A stretch of DNA of 64,000 bases from Aliarcobacter cryaerophilus ATCC 43158 (GCF_003660105.1 NZ_CP032823.1:248001-312000), one strand, 5' to 3'; shown: positions 26,338 through 36,471, counted from the stretch's first letter. The notes: generated from the sequence alone by a model not told the origin. Program-made: numbers and translations.

Positions 26338-27137
26338 TTTTTCTCCTTCATATAATTTCTTAATTCGAAATTTAGTGCATCATCTTCACAAACTTCAATA
26401 CATCTAGCACATAAAGTACACTCTTGTAAAACAGGTTCGCTACTTTTATCTATCATATGTAAAACTTGAATTTCAGGGCAAACAACTTTGCATTTCATAC
26501 AAGCAGTACATTTTTCACTATTATGATGAACTCTTAATAGACTAAATCTTCCAATTAGTGAATAAAATCCACCAAGAGGACAAATATGTCCACACCAACC
26601 ATTTTTTAAAACAAACAGATCAAACAAAAATATTACAATCATTGTTGCAAGTCCAAATCCAAGCCCAAAGATTAAACCTCGGTGAACCATTGATACAGGA
26701 GATATTAACTCAAAAGCTGCAACCCCCATAAAATATGAGATTATAAAACTAATTAAAATTAGCCAATATCTTAAATTTCTAGTTACTGGTTGTTTTTTTT
26801 GTACTTCATCAAATTTAAAAACTCTTCTTAGGTAATTTGCACAGTCTGTAATTATATTTACAGGGCAAACCCAAGAGCAAAAAGCTCTTCCACCAAGAAT
26901 AAGATAAAAAATTGAAATAATTAAAGCACCTAAAGCTATATCAAAAGAGATTATAGCTCCTGCAAAAATCATTTGTAAAACTGCAAAAGGGTCGCTTAGT
27001 GTAACAGTTTGTAAAACCAAAGAGCTACTTAAATTACCCATTAAAATATTTATTCCATAAATATTTGCTAAAATATATAAAGCTATAATAGAGACTTGTG
27101 TAAATCTTCTAGCAATTAAAAATCTATATTTTTTCAT
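26334..27137 (-). CDS. napH: NapH, membrane quinol dehydrogenase subunit
   Basis: NapH is a 267-aa membrane protein that with NapG oxidises quinol and feeds NapB. It has about four or five membrane helices, the cytoplasmic CX3CP motifs FCSWVCPVN and CGHICPLGG, and two C-terminal 4Fe-4S motifs, CTACMKCKVVCP and CTLCARCIEVCE. It overlaps napG and napB by 4 bp on each side, so translation is coupled. Confidence 0.94.
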   Translation of the reverse strand: MKKYRFLIARRFTQVSIIALYILANIYGINILMGNLSSSLVLQTVTLSDPFAVLQMIFAGAIISFDIALGALIISIFYLILGGRAFCSWVCPVNIITDCANYLRRVFKFDEVQKKQPVTRNLRYWLILISFIISYFMGVAAFELISPVSMVHRGLIFGLGFGLATMIVIFLFDLFVLKNGWCGHICPLGGFYSLIGRFSLLRVHHNSEKCTACMKCKVVCPEIQVLHMIDKSSEPVLQECTLCARCIEVCEDDALNFELRNYMKEKK

Positions 27138-27937
27138 TCTAGTAAATCCTTCATATCGCTATTTAGTGACTCTATTGCACCTTTTTTATTTATTTTAGTT
27201 TTACCTAATTCAATGTTTGAATCTTTAACTCTTTGTTCATCTGCTTCATCCCAACCTTTTATGTAGTGATCACCAACTTTTCCAAGTGCAATTTCTCGTG
27301 GAAGCACAAAAATTGCTGGTTTTTCAGTAATACAGGCTTTTTCACAAAGTCCACAACCTGTACAAATATCACTATTTACAACAGGTTTTAAAAATGCATG
27401 TTTACCTGTTCTTTCATTTTTTTCATATACTATATCAATAGCTTCTCCTAAAAGAGGACAAGCTCTATAGCAAGCATCGCATTGAATTCCCCAAAAAGCT
27501 ACACAAGATTTTATGTCTACAACTGCAACTCCCATCTCCATTTGTCTTATCTCAAAAGCATTTTCACTATTTTTGACCTTTTTTTCATCTAATGCTTTTG
27601 TTGGACAAATTGGAACACATGGAATATCAACACACATATAACAAGGAATATCTCTTGGTACAAAATATGGAGTTCCCAAAGGTAAATTATCACCTGGTTT
27701 TGCCAATTTTAGTGTATCAAAAGGGCATGCCTCTACACAAAGTCCACATTTTATACAAGTAGCCAAAAAGTCATCTTCTTTTAAGGCTGCTGGTGGTCGA
27801 AGTATCAAGTTACTAGCTTTTACTTCGCTTAAATATGCACTCCATGTTAAACTACCAAGTACTACTAAACCAATAGTTCTAGCACTTTTTAGAAGAAATT
27901 TTCTTCTATTTTCTTGATAGTTTTCTACTATATTCAT
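27134..27937 (-). CDS. napG: NapG, periplasmic ferredoxin of the nitrate reductase system
   Basis: A 267-aa protein with a twin-arginine-like N-terminus (NRRKFLLKSARTIG) and four 4Fe-4S motifs: CIKCGLCVEACP, CYMCVDIPCVPICP, CDACYRACP and CTGCGLCEKACI. It works with NapH as the quinol dehydrogenase. It lies 11 bp after napA. No napC is present, in line with the NapGH route known in Campylobacterota. Confidence 0.94.
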   Translation of the reverse strand: MNIVENYQENRRKFLLKSARTIGLVVLGSLTWSAYLSEVKASNLILRPPAALKEDDFLATCIKCGLCVEACPFDTLKLAKPGDNLPLGTPYFVPRDIPCYMCVDIPCVPICPTKALDEKKVKNSENAFEIRQMEMGVAVVDIKSCVAFWGIQCDACYRACPLLGEAIDIVYEKNERTGKHAFLKPVVNSDICTGCGLCEKACITEKPAIFVLPREIALGKVGDHYIKGWDEADEQRVKDSNIELGKTKINKKGAIESLNSDMKDLLE

Positions 27938-27948
27938 CTATTTTTACC

Positions 27949-30759
27949 TTATGCTTTATAAACTTTTACAGCACATTTTTTGAAGTCTGTTTGTCCTGAT
28001 TGTGGACAAGTTGCATCTAAACAAACTTTGTTTATAAATACCTTTTCATCAAACCAAGGAACATATACTAAACCACGACTTGGTCTATTTCTTCCTCTTG
28101 TTTCAACTCTTGCTTTTACTTTTCCACGTCTAGACTCTATCCAAGCTAACTCACCTTGTTTTACACCATATTTATTTGCATCTTCAGGGTGAATATAACA
28201 AAGTGCTTCAGGAACTGCTCGATAAAGTTCAGGAACTCTCATAGTCATAGTTCCACTATGCCAGTGTTCTAAAACTCTTCCTGTGCTTAACCAAACTGGA
28301 TATTGTTCATCTGGCATTTCAGGTGGATCCATATAAGGTCGTGCAAAGATTTTAGCTTTATTTTTTAGAGATTTTTTAGTTTGATCTTTAACCCCTAATA
28401 AATCACCTTGAGCTAACTCTTTTGCTAATGTTCCATAGAAAGCAAAATCACTATTTGGATTTGCCATTTTTGCATAAGGGTCATATTTTGTATTAAATCT
28501 CCAAGAAGTCTCTTTCCCATCAACAACTGGCCATTTAAGACCTCTAACTCTATGATAAGTGTCAAAATCTGCTAAATCGTGAGCATGTCCTCTTCCAAAA
28601 TCTGCATACTCTTCAAATAGATATTTTTGTATAAAGAATCCATAACCTTTCCATGGTTTTCCATCACTTCCTAAAACATTTCTATTATCACCAAATGCTT
28701 CACTATTATCATATCCAGCTTGAATCTCATCTTTTAGGTCTACTTTATATGATTTTGCTCTATCATTTGCAAATAGGATTTCATACATAGTCGTATTTTC
28801 ATTATATCCCATAGCTTTTGCAGCTTCTATCATACTAGGAAGTTTTACTTCATTGTTTGTGCTAAGAAGAGCCTGCTCTCCCCAAACATCTTTTACCGTA
28901 AATCTTTTTGAAAGCTCAACCCATTGCCATGTATCACTCATAGCATCTCCAACTGGAATAACTTGTTGTCTCCAAAGTTGCGTTCTTCTTTCAGCATTTC
29001 CATATCCACCCCATTTTTCATAAATCATAGCAGATGGTAGAATTAAATCAGAAACTTTTGCTGAAATTCCAGGATATCCATCACTTGTAACAATGAAGTT
29101 ATCCATCTCTCTTGCTGCTTTTATCCAGTGAGTTGCATTTGCTGTATCTTGATATGGATTACAAACATTTACCCAAGCAAATTTTATATTTCCATCTTCA
29201 ATATCTCTATGGATTTTCATAATATGTTGGTGACCTTTTGGATTAATTGTTCCAAGTGGTACATTCCATGCTTTTTCAGTAATTTCTCTATGTTTTGGAT
29301 TTTCATTCATCATATCAGCTGGAAGTCTGTGTGTAAATGTTCCAACTTCTCTTGCTGTTCCACAAGCGCTTGGTTGTCCTGTAAGTGAAAATGCTCCACT
29401 TCCTGGTTTTGCTTGTTTATTTAGTAAAAAGTGAACGTTGTATGAAAGTGTATTTACCCAAGTTCCACGTGTATGTTGATTCATCCCCATAGTCCAGAAA
29501 CTTACAACTTTTCTATCTTTTTCAATATACCAAGCTGCTAATTCTTGAAGTTTTTTCTTAAACTCTTCAATATCCTCATCAGGATTTCCTTTTGAGATTT
29601 TTGCAACATAATCTAAAGTATAAGGTTCTAAAGATTTTTTATACTCTTCAAAACTAATCTCCCAGTGAGCAAGACCACTGTTTTTGTTAGTCATTTTATC
29701 TCCAGCTTTATATCCATAAGGAGCAAGAGCAGGAGCCTCAGTTTCAGAAACAACTTTCTCCATCTCTTTAGAGATTATTTCCATTTCAGCTTTAGAGTAT
29801 TTTCCATCTTTGATTGATTTTTCATCAGATTTTCTCATCCCATAACCAATATTAACAGGACTTGCTGCAAATACGATATGTTCTTTTACAAAATCCCAAT
29901 CAATAGCTTCTGGTTTATTATAAACAATCTCTCTTGCAATATAGTTCCATAAAGCTAAATCTGTATTTGGAGTAAAGATAATTTCTAAATCAGCAATATC
30001 TGACGTTCTATGTCTATAAGTTGAAAGATTTATTATTTTTACTTTCTCTGGATTGCTAAGTTTTCTATCCGTTACTCTTGACCATAAAATTGGGTGCATC
30101 TCTGCCATATTTGAACCCCAACAAACAACAGTATCAGTAAGTTCAATATCATCATAACAACCACTTGGTTCATCAATCCCAAATGTTTGATAAAATCCAA
30201 CAACCGCACTTGCCATACAGTGTCTTGCATTTGGATCAATTGCATTTGATCTAAATCCAGCTTTCATCATTTTTAAAGCAGCATAACCTTCCATAATAGT
30301 ATATTGACCACTTGCAAATACACCAATCCCTTCAGGACCTTTCTCTTTTAGAGCTTTTTTGATATGAACTTCCATCTCATCGAAGGCTCTTTTCCAAGAA
30401 ATAGGAGCGAAATCACCTTTTTTATCAAATTCACCTTTTTTATTTACTCTTAAAAGTGGAGTTTTAAGTCTATCTGCTCCATACATAATTTTTGCATTAA
30501 AATATCCTTTTATGCAATTAAGTCCTCTGTTAACTGGAGCTGCTGGATCTCCCTTAACTGCAACAATTTTTCCCTCTTTTGTTGCAAGCATAATTCCACA
30601 ACCTGTTCCACAAAACCTACAGGCTGCTTTATCCCAACGCCAACCACTTTCAGCAGTGTTTGCTTGTGCTTTTAAGTCTGTTGGTACACTCATACCAATA
30701 GCTGCTGCTGCACTTGCTGCTGCTGAACTTTTTAGAAAATCTCTTCGTGAAAGTGACAT
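27949..30759 (-). CDS. napA: NapA, catalytic subunit of periplasmic nitrate reductase
   Basis: NapA reduces nitrate to nitrite at a molybdenum bis-MGD centre. The twin-arginine signal SRRDFLK is at residues 4-10. The 4Fe-4S cysteines are 47, 50, 54 and 82 (CRFCGTGCG and NCIKG), and the molybdenum cysteine is in [12 protein letters not shown] near residue 182. At 936 aa it is about 100 aa longer than the E. coli protein, as is usual in this group. It is the first gene of napAGHBFLD and follows a promoter with an Fnr-like site. Confidence 0.97.
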   Translation of the reverse strand: MSLSRRDFLKSSAAASAAAAIGMSVPTDLKAQANTAESGWRWDKAACRFCGTGCGIMLATKEGKIVAVKGDPAAPVNRGLNCIKGYFNAKIMYGADRLKTPLLRVNKKGEFDKKGDFAPISWKRAFDEMEVHIKKALKEKGPEGIGVFASGQYTIMEGYAALKMMKAGFRSNAIDPNARHCMASAVVGFYQTFGIDEPSGCYDDIELTDTVVCWGSNMAEMHPILWSRVTDRKLSNPEKVKIINLSTYRHRTSDIADLEIIFTPNTDLALWNYIAREIVYNKPEAIDWDFVKEHIVFAASPVNIGYGMRKSDEKSIKDGKYSKAEMEIISKEMEKVVSETEAPALAPYGYKAGDKMTNKNSGLAHWEISFEEYKKSLEPYTLDYVAKISKGNPDEDIEEFKKKLQELAAWYIEKDRKVVSFWTMGMNQHTRGTWVNTLSYNVHFLLNKQAKPGSGAFSLTGQPSACGTAREVGTFTHRLPADMMNENPKHREITEKAWNVPLGTINPKGHQHIMKIHRDIEDGNIKFAWVNVCNPYQDTANATHWIKAAREMDNFIVTSDGYPGISAKVSDLILPSAMIYEKWGGYGNAERRTQLWRQQVIPVGDAMSDTWQWVELSKRFTVKDVWGEQALLSTNNEVKLPSMIEAAKAMGYNENTTMYEILFANDRAKSYKVDLKDEIQAGYDNSEAFGDNRNVLGSDGKPWKGYGFFIQKYLFEEYADFGRGHAHDLADFDTYHRVRGLKWPVVDGKETSWRFNTKYDPYAKMANPNSDFAFYGTLAKELAQGDLLGVKDQTKKSLKNKAKIFARPYMDPPEMPDEQYPVWLSTGRVLEHWHSGTMTMRVPELYRAVPEALCYIHPEDANKYGVKQGELAWIESRRGKVKARVETRGRNRPSRGLVYVPWFDEKVFINKVCLDATCPQSGQTDFKKCAVKVYKA

Positions 30760-30788
30760 TTCTACTCCTTTTGAAATAAATTTATAAA

Positions 30789-30839
30789 CAATAAGATAGT
30801 ACTAGGATGTAGATATAAAAAGTTTGACCGATGTCAAAC
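30789..30839 (-). promoter_or_regulatory. nap promoter with Fnr-like palindrome
   Basis: GTTTGAC-CGAT-GTCAAAC (30822-30839) is an 18-bp perfect palindrome close to the Fnr consensus TTGAT-N4-ATCAA, with C/G in place of T/A in the inner position. On the minus strand TACTAT (30801-30796) is a likely -10 element. The implied start near 30789 would put the palindrome centre about 41.5 bp upstream, the standard position for an Fnr-type activator. The Crp/Fnr gene at 31875 is the obvious candidate regulator. Confidence 0.65.
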
Positions 30840-30882
30840 CTTTTTAGTATTTAAGTCAAGATTAAAACTTTTTAATTAAATT

Positions 30883-31878
30883 TTAACTCTTTTTTTCTGC
30901 AAAAAGGATAATTTTTTCAAGTTCATTTTTAAGTTCATTTAATCTTTTACTAGAGTGTAGAAGTTGTTCTTGTGTTTGTATTGCAATATCTTCACTTTTG
31001 TTTAGCTGTTTTGATATTTCACTTTTATTTTGAAGTTCATTAATGATTTCATCAAACTCATTTGTAATCTCTTCTAGTTTATATGAAGCATTTTTTGATT
31101 GTTCTAACGCACTATTTGAGTCAATTATTGCACTATTTATTTTGTTTAAAAATCTATTAAATATATTTGAAGCCTCTATTAGTTCACCTTCAGCTTCGAT
31201 TTTTATAGGCTTTAGAGGCTCTTCGAAATTTTGTTCCATAACTTTTTTTGACTCTTCTATAAATTTTAGAGCATTTTTTTCCATAATTTTTAATTCAAGA
31301 AAACTATAAATAATTAAAAATAGAATTAAAATTGCAAAAAAGTATTGGCTATTTTTTAGGAATCTTATCTTTTGTTCACTGTTTATAGTGTGAAGACTAA
31401 CTAGTGCATCTACTTCATAAAGAAGTTCTGGATTGGTTTCATATATTACATTTACAATATTTTGTAGCTCTTGTTGGTTACTATTATTTTGGATTAACTC
31501 TTTAAATTTAACTATATTTTGATAAAAAATTGACCATAAATATTCTATTTGCAACATTTGTCTATCTATTTGCATATTTGGAGCTTCTTTTAATTTTGAT
31601 AAACTATTTCCACCTTTTAAACTTTCAAGATTGTATATAAACTCTTCAACACTAGAATCTAACTCATTTTGTGAAGATTTTGGATTTGAATATAAGTAGA
31701 AGATATTTTTTGAAATATTTTGTGTAAGCATTCTTTGTTTACCAGCAATATTTACAATCATTGCATCTTTTTCATTTTTATTATTTAAATAAATAGTTGT
31801 TGCAATAATGCTTGTCATTAGAAGAGCAAAAAGTATTCCAATTACTTTTATTTTTGTACTAATATTACTTTTTTTCAT
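30883..31878 (-). CDS. PilJ/NarX-type membrane sensor without output domain
   Basis: A 331-aa protein with membrane helices at about 11-30 and 178-195 enclosing a helical periplasmic domain. GKQRMLTQ at 46-53 matches the P-box-like motif of the PilJ/NarX nitrate-sensing family (type IV pili methyl-accepting N-terminal domain). After TM2 comes a HAMP-like and coiled-coil tail (about 196-331). There is no histidine kinase, GGDEF or chemotaxis signalling domain. Its start overlaps the Crp/Fnr gene by 4 bp and the nap operon follows, so nitrate or nitrite sensing for nap is a reasonable inference. Confidence 0.78.
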   Translation of the reverse strand: MKKSNISTKIKVIGILFALLMTSIIATTIYLNNKNEKDAMIVNIAGKQRMLTQNISKNIFYLYSNPKSSQNELDSSVEEFIYNLESLKGGNSLSKLKEAPNMQIDRQMLQIEYLWSIFYQNIVKFKELIQNNSNQQELQNIVNVIYETNPELLYEVDALVSLHTINSEQKIRFLKNSQYFFAILILFLIIYSFLELKIMEKNALKFIEESKKVMEQNFEEPLKPIKIEAEGELIEASNIFNRFLNKINSAIIDSNSALEQSKNASYKLEEITNEFDEIINELQNKSEISKQLNKSEDIAIQTQEQLLHSSKRLNELKNELEKIILFAEKKS

Positions 31879-32540
31879 ACTGCTACCCCTTTAAAAATAG
31901 AATTTAATGCGATCTCATCTTTTATTATAACTTGTTGATTTTCAACTTCAATGATATTATCCCTTGATAATTTTTTTAAAACTCTTGATAGAGTTTCAGG
32001 TTGAATATGTAGTATAAAACTAACATCTTGTCTTTTTAATTTATTAAACATTTTTAAATCACTAACTAGCATGTAGGCAACTTTTGCAGTTGCATCAAAA
32101 ACCAACTCCCTATTAACTAAAGATTGAAGTTGATTGGTTTTTTTTAACAAAGAGTTCATGAGCTCTTTTACTAGAAGATTGTTGTTTAAAAAATACTCTT
32201 GAAGTTTTAAAAAATCTATTGATAATACAATAGAATTTTCTATAAAAGATGCATTTGAGAAACAGTATATTTCATTTGTATTGATATTACTTAATTCACT
32301 TATCAAAGAGTTTGAATAAATGTGATATAGAAATATTTCATTATCAAATTTATCATATTTATAAATTTTTATTAAACCACTTACTAAAAAAAGAAGACTT
32401 GTTTGTAAATCTGTTTCATAAAATAAAATAGAATCTTTTTCATATTTTGAGATAAAAGAGAAGTTACTTAAAACATCAATTTGTTCATCACTTAAATTTT
32501 CAAAAAAATCCAAACTTCTAATACTTTGGGTTAGTGTCAT
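31875..32540 (-). CDS. Crp/Fnr-family transcription regulator
   Basis: A 221-aa regulator with an N-terminal cyclic-nucleotide-type beta-barrel (about 10-120), a dimer helix (about 120-150) and a C-terminal winged helix. The recognition helix reads PETLSRVLKKL and keeps the E-SR residues by which Fnr-type proteins read TTGA half-sites. Only one cysteine is seen, so it is not an oxygen-sensing Fnr with a 4Fe-4S cluster. It may sense NO, haem or the partner sensor. It is coupled by 4 bp to the PilJ-type gene. DNR or NssR-like are possible names but not proven. Confidence 0.88.
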   Translation of the reverse strand: MTLTQSIRSLDFFENLSDEQIDVLSNFSFISKYEKDSILFYETDLQTSLLFLVSGLIKIYKYDKFDNEIFLYHIYSNSLISELSNINTNEIYCFSNASFIENSIVLSIDFLKLQEYFLNNNLLVKELMNSLLKKTNQLQSLVNRELVFDATAKVAYMLVSDLKMFNKLKRQDVSFILHIQPETLSRVLKKLSRDNIIEVENQQVIIKDEIALNSIFKGVAV

Positions 32541-32626
32541 AAAATATCCTACAAATGTTTTATTTAAGCAAGTATATATTAAGCTTGTAAAAAAAAGAAT
32601 TAAAACGATATAAAATAGGATATATA

Positions 32627-33544
32627 ATGAATTTCAAAACATTTATAAAAGCAGTTGGAACAGGACCAAAAGGAAATAGAGATTTAAGCTTTGATGAGAG
32701 TTTTGAAGCCGTTTGCCAAATTTTAAAACAAGAAGCAACTCAGGCACAAATTGGTGCTTTTTTAATAGCTTGGAGAGTAAAACTTGAAACAAATGAAGAG
32801 TTTAAAGGAGCAATAAAAGCTCTAAATAGTTTTATAAAATATAAAGAAGTTCCAGACTCTTTGAAGCTCGGATATAATTTTGATGGAAGAGATACAAATC
32901 CATACTTATTTCCTTTATATGAAAATATTTTGGATAATTTTTTCAAAAAAAACAGTGATGTTAGAAAATTAAATCTTGTAATTAGTGGAGATTTTGTACA
33001 GCCTACAAAAAATGGAATTTCAACAAAAGATATATTTACAAAATTTGACAAGGGTCAATATTTACACTATTTTGATAGAGTAGAATACCTACAAGAGTTG
33101 AGTAATATTACAAATTTACGAAATGAGTTTGGATTAAGAACAGCTTTTAATACAGTTGAAAAACTTTTAAACCCATCTTTGAGTGAGTATGGAGTTTGTG
33201 GAGCTTTTCATAAACCATATGTTTCAAAATATCTAGAAATGTTTAAAGATGATTTTAAAAATATTACGGTGGTTAGAGGAAATGAGGGCGATATTGAAGT
33301 GTTTAAAGATTCAAAATTTTGGCAAAAAAAAGACGGTGAGATAAAAGAGTATGATTTTTGTCTAAAAGATTATGGAGTTAGCTATTCAAAAGTTTTTGAA
33401 AATATAACTTTGGAAGAGAATTTAAATATTTTAAGAAATTATGATGATGAGATATTAAACTTGGCAAGGTTTAATGTAGCTTTGTATCTTCTTTTTGCTA
33501 AAAGAGTTGACTCATTAGACGAAGCTTGGCAAAGGTTAAATTAA
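32627..33544 (+). CDS. TrpD2/YbiB-type phosphoribosyltransferase-like protein
   Basis: A 305-aa member of the anthranilate phosphoribosyltransferase fold family. The N-terminus has VGTGPKGNRDLSFDES and QIGAFLIAWRVKLET, the pattern of the TrpD2 (YbiB) group rather than biosynthetic TrpD. The glycine-rich phosphoribosyl loop of true TrpD is not evident. YbiB proteins bind nucleic acid and are linked to the SOS response, so anthranilate use is doubtful. It starts at ATG 32627 with TAGGA upstream, and moaA follows after 12 bp. Confidence 0.75.
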   Translation: MNFKTFIKAVGTGPKGNRDLSFDESFEAVCQILKQEATQAQIGAFLIAWRVKLETNEEFKGAIKALNSFIKYKEVPDSLKLGYNFDGRDTNPYLFPLYENILDNFFKKNSDVRKLNLVISGDFVQPTKNGISTKDIFTKFDKGQYLHYFDRVEYLQELSNITNLRNEFGLRTAFNTVEKLLNPSLSEYGVCGAFHKPYVSKYLEMFKDDFKNITVVRGNEGDIEVFKDSKFWQKKDGEIKEYDFCLKDYGVSYSKVFENITLEENLNILRNYDDEILNLARFNVALYLLFAKRVDSLDEAWQRLN

Positions 33545-33556
33545 AAAAGGAATAAG

Positions 33557-34528
33557 ATGTTAATTGATGGATTTGGAAGAAAACATGACTATTTAAGAGT
33601 TTCTGTAACTGAAAGATGTAACTTTAGATGTCACTATTGTATGCCTGAAAAACCTTTTTCTTGGGTTCCTAAAGAGAATTTATTATCTTATGAAGATTTG
33701 TTTAAGTTTATAAAAATAGGTATTGATGAGGGTATAAAAAAAGTTAGAATTACTGGAGGAGAACCACTTTTAAGAGATAATTTGGACTATTTTATAAAAC
33801 TAATAAGTGATTATAAAAATGACATAGATTTGGCTCTTACTACAAATGGTTTTTTACTTCCTCAAATGGCACAAAAATTAAAAAATGCTGGACTCAAAAG
33901 AATAAACATCTCTCTTGATACATTAAATCAAGAAAGAGCTATGAAAATAGCTCAAAAAGATGTTTTATCTACTGTTTTAGAAGGAATTTATAAAGCAAAA
34001 GATGTTGGACTTAAAATTAAAATAAATTGTGTTCCACTGAAAAATATAAATGATATTGATATTTTAGATGTTTTGGAATTTTGTAAAAAAGAGGATTTTT
34101 CTGTAAGGTATATTGAATTTATGGAAAATAGTTTTGCAAAAAATGGTGCAAAAGGTTTAAACTCCGATGAGATTTTAGAGGTTATTTCAAAAAAATATAA
34201 AAATATAACAAAAGTTCCAAGAGATAATAGCTCACCAGCTCAATATTATAGATTAGAAGATGGATATGAGTTTGGAATTATTGAACCGCATAAAGATGAT
34301 TTTTGCTCCTCTTGTAATCGTATAAGATTAACAGCTGAAGGGTTTTTAATCCCTTGTTTATATTTTGAAGATGCTCTTAGTATAAAAGATGCAATAAAAA
34401 ATAATAAAATTGATGAAGCAACTCTTATACTTAAAAAAGTTCTTGAAAATAAACCAGAAAAGAATAAATGGTCAAATAAAGATGATAATAAAGTATCAAG
34501 TAGAGCTTTTTATGAAACTGGTGGATAA
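33557..34528 (+). CDS. moaA: GTP 3',8-cyclase MoaA (radical SAM)
   Basis: MoaA starts molybdenum cofactor synthesis from GTP. The N-terminal radical-SAM motif [11 protein letters not shown] and [10 protein letters not shown] are present, as is the second cluster [10 protein letters not shown] followed by a cysteine in IPCLY. The length of 323 aa is normal. The product serves NapA, whose operon lies 3 kb away. It is co-directional with the TrpD2-like gene (12-bp gap). The usual C-terminal GG is seen in the last residues ETGG. Confidence 0.95.
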   Translation: MLIDGFGRKHDYLRVSVTERCNFRCHYCMPEKPFSWVPKENLLSYEDLFKFIKIGIDEGIKKVRITGGEPLLRDNLDYFIKLISDYKNDIDLALTTNGFLLPQMAQKLKNAGLKRINISLDTLNQERAMKIAQKDVLSTVLEGIYKAKDVGLKIKINCVPLKNINDIDILDVLEFCKKEDFSVRYIEFMENSFAKNGAKGLNSDEILEVISKKYKNITKVPRDNSSPAQYYRLEDGYEFGIIEPHKDDFCSSCNRIRLTAEGFLIPCLYFEDALSIKDAIKNNKIDEATLILKKVLENKPEKNKWSNKDDNKVSSRAFYETGG

Positions 34529-34549
34529 TAAAATATAACTTTAAAGTAA

Positions 34550-34569
34550 ATATAAAGCAAACTTTATAT
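34550..34569. repeat. Short hairpin between moaA and rpsO
   Basis: ATATAAAG (34550-34557) and CTTTATAT (34562-34569) form an 8-bp stem with loop CAAA. It could be a weak moaA terminator or lie in the rpsO promoter region, where TATAGAAT follows at about 34567-34574. Confidence 0.35.
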
Positions 34570-34628
34570 AGAATTCGCGCCTATTTTAAATAGAACAAAA
34601 AAATAAATATACCTATTAGGAGGTCAAA

Positions 34629-34901
34629 ATGGCTTTAGATCAGGAAGTAAAAGCAAGTATTATAGCAAAATATGGAAGAAAAGACGGAGATACAGGTTCA
34701 GCTGAGGTTCAAATCGCAATATTAAGTGAGCAAATTAAAATTTTAACAGAACACTTAAAAGTATTTAAAAAAGATCACTCTTCAAGATTAGGTCTTTTAA
34801 AAATGGTAGGAAAAAGAAAAAAACTTTTATCATACTTAAAAAAATCAGACTATGCAAGATTTACATCTGTAGTTGCAAGTTTAGGAATTAGAGCTAAATA
34901 A
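34629..34901 (+). CDS. rpsO: 30S ribosomal protein S15
   Basis: S15 binds the central domain of 16S rRNA early in 30S assembly. The 90-aa sequence has the normal length and conserved blocks: [29 protein letters not shown]-like [19 protein letters not shown] and [14 protein letters not shown] strong AGGAGG ribosome site (34618-34623) precedes the ATG. The gene has its own terminator. Confidence 0.98.
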   Translation: MALDQEVKASIIAKYGRKDGDTGSAEVQIAILSEQIKILTEHLKVFKKDHSSRLGLLKMVGKRKKLLSYLKKSDYARFTSVVASLGIRAK

Positions 34902-34920
34902 TTTTAGACTTTAAACTTTA

Positions 34921-34957
34921 AAAAGGGATTATGGTTTTTCCATAATCCCTTTTTTTA
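34921..34957 (+). terminator. rpsO terminator
   Basis: A perfect 14-bp stem, AAAAGGGATTATGG (34921-34934) with CCATAATCCCTTTT (34940-34953), loop TTTTT, followed by T residues. It is a textbook rho-independent terminator. Confidence 0.9.
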
Positions 34958-35021
34958 TGGGCAACTTAAAATTAATCAGAACTTTTGTACAATATAAATA
35001 AAATATTATATTGGATAAAAA

Positions 35022-35426
35022 ATGTTATTAACAAAAAAGAGTGAATATGCATTGCTATCTTTGATATCTATATCAAAGCAGAAAGAACCTATAAATGTGG
35101 ATATTCTATCAAAAGAGTTACAAATTTCAAAATCATTTTTAGCAAAAATTATGCAAAACTTAGCAAAAGCAAATTTAGTAATATCACACAGGGGCGTAAA
35201 TGGTGGTTTTGTTTTAAATAAACAAATAGACGAGCTTACAATTTTAGAAATTGTTGTTGCTGCTGAAGAGAAAAATCCTATGGTTTTTGAATGTTCAGAT
35301 GCAATAAGTTCTTGCCCAAATAATAAAGCAAAGATTTGTACTATTTGGCCGCTTTTAAATAATCTACAATTCAAAGTAAATGACCTTTTAGCAAAATTAA
35401 CATTGAAAGATATAGAACATGAATAA
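35022..35426 (+). CDS. Rrf2-family transcription regulator
   Basis: A 134-aa winged-helix regulator starting LLTKKSEYALLSLISIS, the standard Rrf2 N-terminus, with a helix-turn-helix around residues 28-58 and the wing HRGVNGGFVL. Three cysteines at 91, 98 and 106 are placed as in cluster-binding members such as IscR and NsrR, so it may hold an iron-sulfur cluster and sense NO, oxidants or iron. It overlaps the DHH phosphoesterase gene by 8 bp. Confidence 0.88.
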   Translation: MLLTKKSEYALLSLISISKQKEPINVDILSKELQISKSFLAKIMQNLAKANLVISHRGVNGGFVLNKQIDELTILEIVVAAEEKNPMVFECSDAISSCPNNKAKICTIWPLLNNLQFKVNDLLAKLTLKDIEHE

Positions 35427-36462
35427 TATAAGACTTTTTCATATTTCTCACACAGATTTAGATGGATATGCTTGTCAATTTTTAACAAATGAGGTATTTT
35501 CTAAAAAACATTTTTACAATGCAAACTACGGTTTAGAGGTAAAACAAGCTTTAAAACAGGTTATTGCAGAAATTAAAAATTACCAAGAGGAAAAGTTACT
35601 ACTTCTAATAAGTGATTTAAACTTAAATCAACAAGAAAGCGATGAACTTGATAAAGAGATAAAATCTTTAAAAGATAGTGGTTATGATATAACTTTACAA
35701 CTTTTGGATCATCACATAACTGGAAAGGTAAGTGCTACAAAATATGATTGGTATTTTCTAGATGATAAAAGATGTGCTACAAAAATAGTTTTTGATTATC
35801 TTTTAAGAGAGTTTAAAGCACCTTTAAATGATTATAAAGAGTGGGTTGATACTGTAAATGCTGTAGATATTTGGCTTGAAAAAGAAAAAGAAAATTTTGA
35901 ATTTGGAAAAGTTTTAATGTCAATGGTTACAAAAGCAAGAGAGATAAACTCTATACTTTTTAACTCTCTTGATAGAGATTTTAAATTTTATTTACTAAAA
36001 AATTCTATAGGATTTTTATCTCTTGCCAATGCTCCTATTGTTTTGGATAATAGTGTACACTTTTTGAAAAAAGAGTTTCTAAAAGATGGATTTGATGATA
36101 CTTTGGATAACTTAAGTGCAAAATATTTAGTTAAATCATTAGATAAGATAAAAGATGATTTAACAGTATATTATAATGGTCAAAAAGGTCTTATGACATA
36201 TTGTCTTGGAGCTATTTCAATTCCTGCAAATAGCTTTTTAAGAGCAAATAGTGATTATGATTTTTTTATAGATGTAAGTAGAAAAGGAAATGCCTCTTTT
36301 AGAGCAGATGGTAAACTTGATGTTTCTCAACTAGCTTCAAAATTAGGAAATGGTGGTGGGCATGTAAATGCAAGTGGTTGTAAATTTGATGATTTTATAG
36401 ATACCATAAACTTGCAAGAAGTAAGAGCTTATATTCAAAATAAGCTAAATAATCTAAAATAA
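35419..36462 (+). CDS. DHH-family phosphoesterase
   Basis: A 347-aa protein of the DHH/DHHA1 superfamily. Metal-binding motifs are HTDLDGYACQ (Asp13, Asp15), ISDLN (Asp66) and LDHH (97-99). The C-terminal DHHA1 domain ends in NGGGHVNASG, the substrate-binding loop. Relatives act on short oligoribonucleotides, cyclic dinucleotide products or pAp. An oligoribonuclease-like role is inferred, because Campylobacterota lack the classical orn gene. It is coupled to the Rrf2 gene before it and followed after 9 bp by a CoA-binding protein gene. Confidence 0.85.
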   Translation: MNNIRLFHISHTDLDGYACQFLTNEVFSKKHFYNANYGLEVKQALKQVIAEIKNYQEEKLLLLISDLNLNQQESDELDKEIKSLKDSGYDITLQLLDHHITGKVSATKYDWYFLDDKRCATKIVFDYLLREFKAPLNDYKEWVDTVNAVDIWLEKEKENFEFGKVLMSMVTKAREINSILFNSLDRDFKFYLLKNSIGFLSLANAPIVLDNSVHFLKKEFLKDGFDDTLDNLSAKYLVKSLDKIKDDLTVYYNGQKGLMTYCLGAISIPANSFLRANSDYDFFIDVSRKGNASFRADGKLDVSQLASKLGNGGGHVNASGCKFDDFIDTINLQEVRAYIQNKLNNLK

Positions 36463-36471
36463 GGAGAAAAA

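Noticed and set aside
34550-34569. Hairpin before rpsO as a regulatory S15 binding site
   Set aside because: It is short, AT-only in its stem ends and probably upstream of the transcription start; it lacks the known S15 target features.
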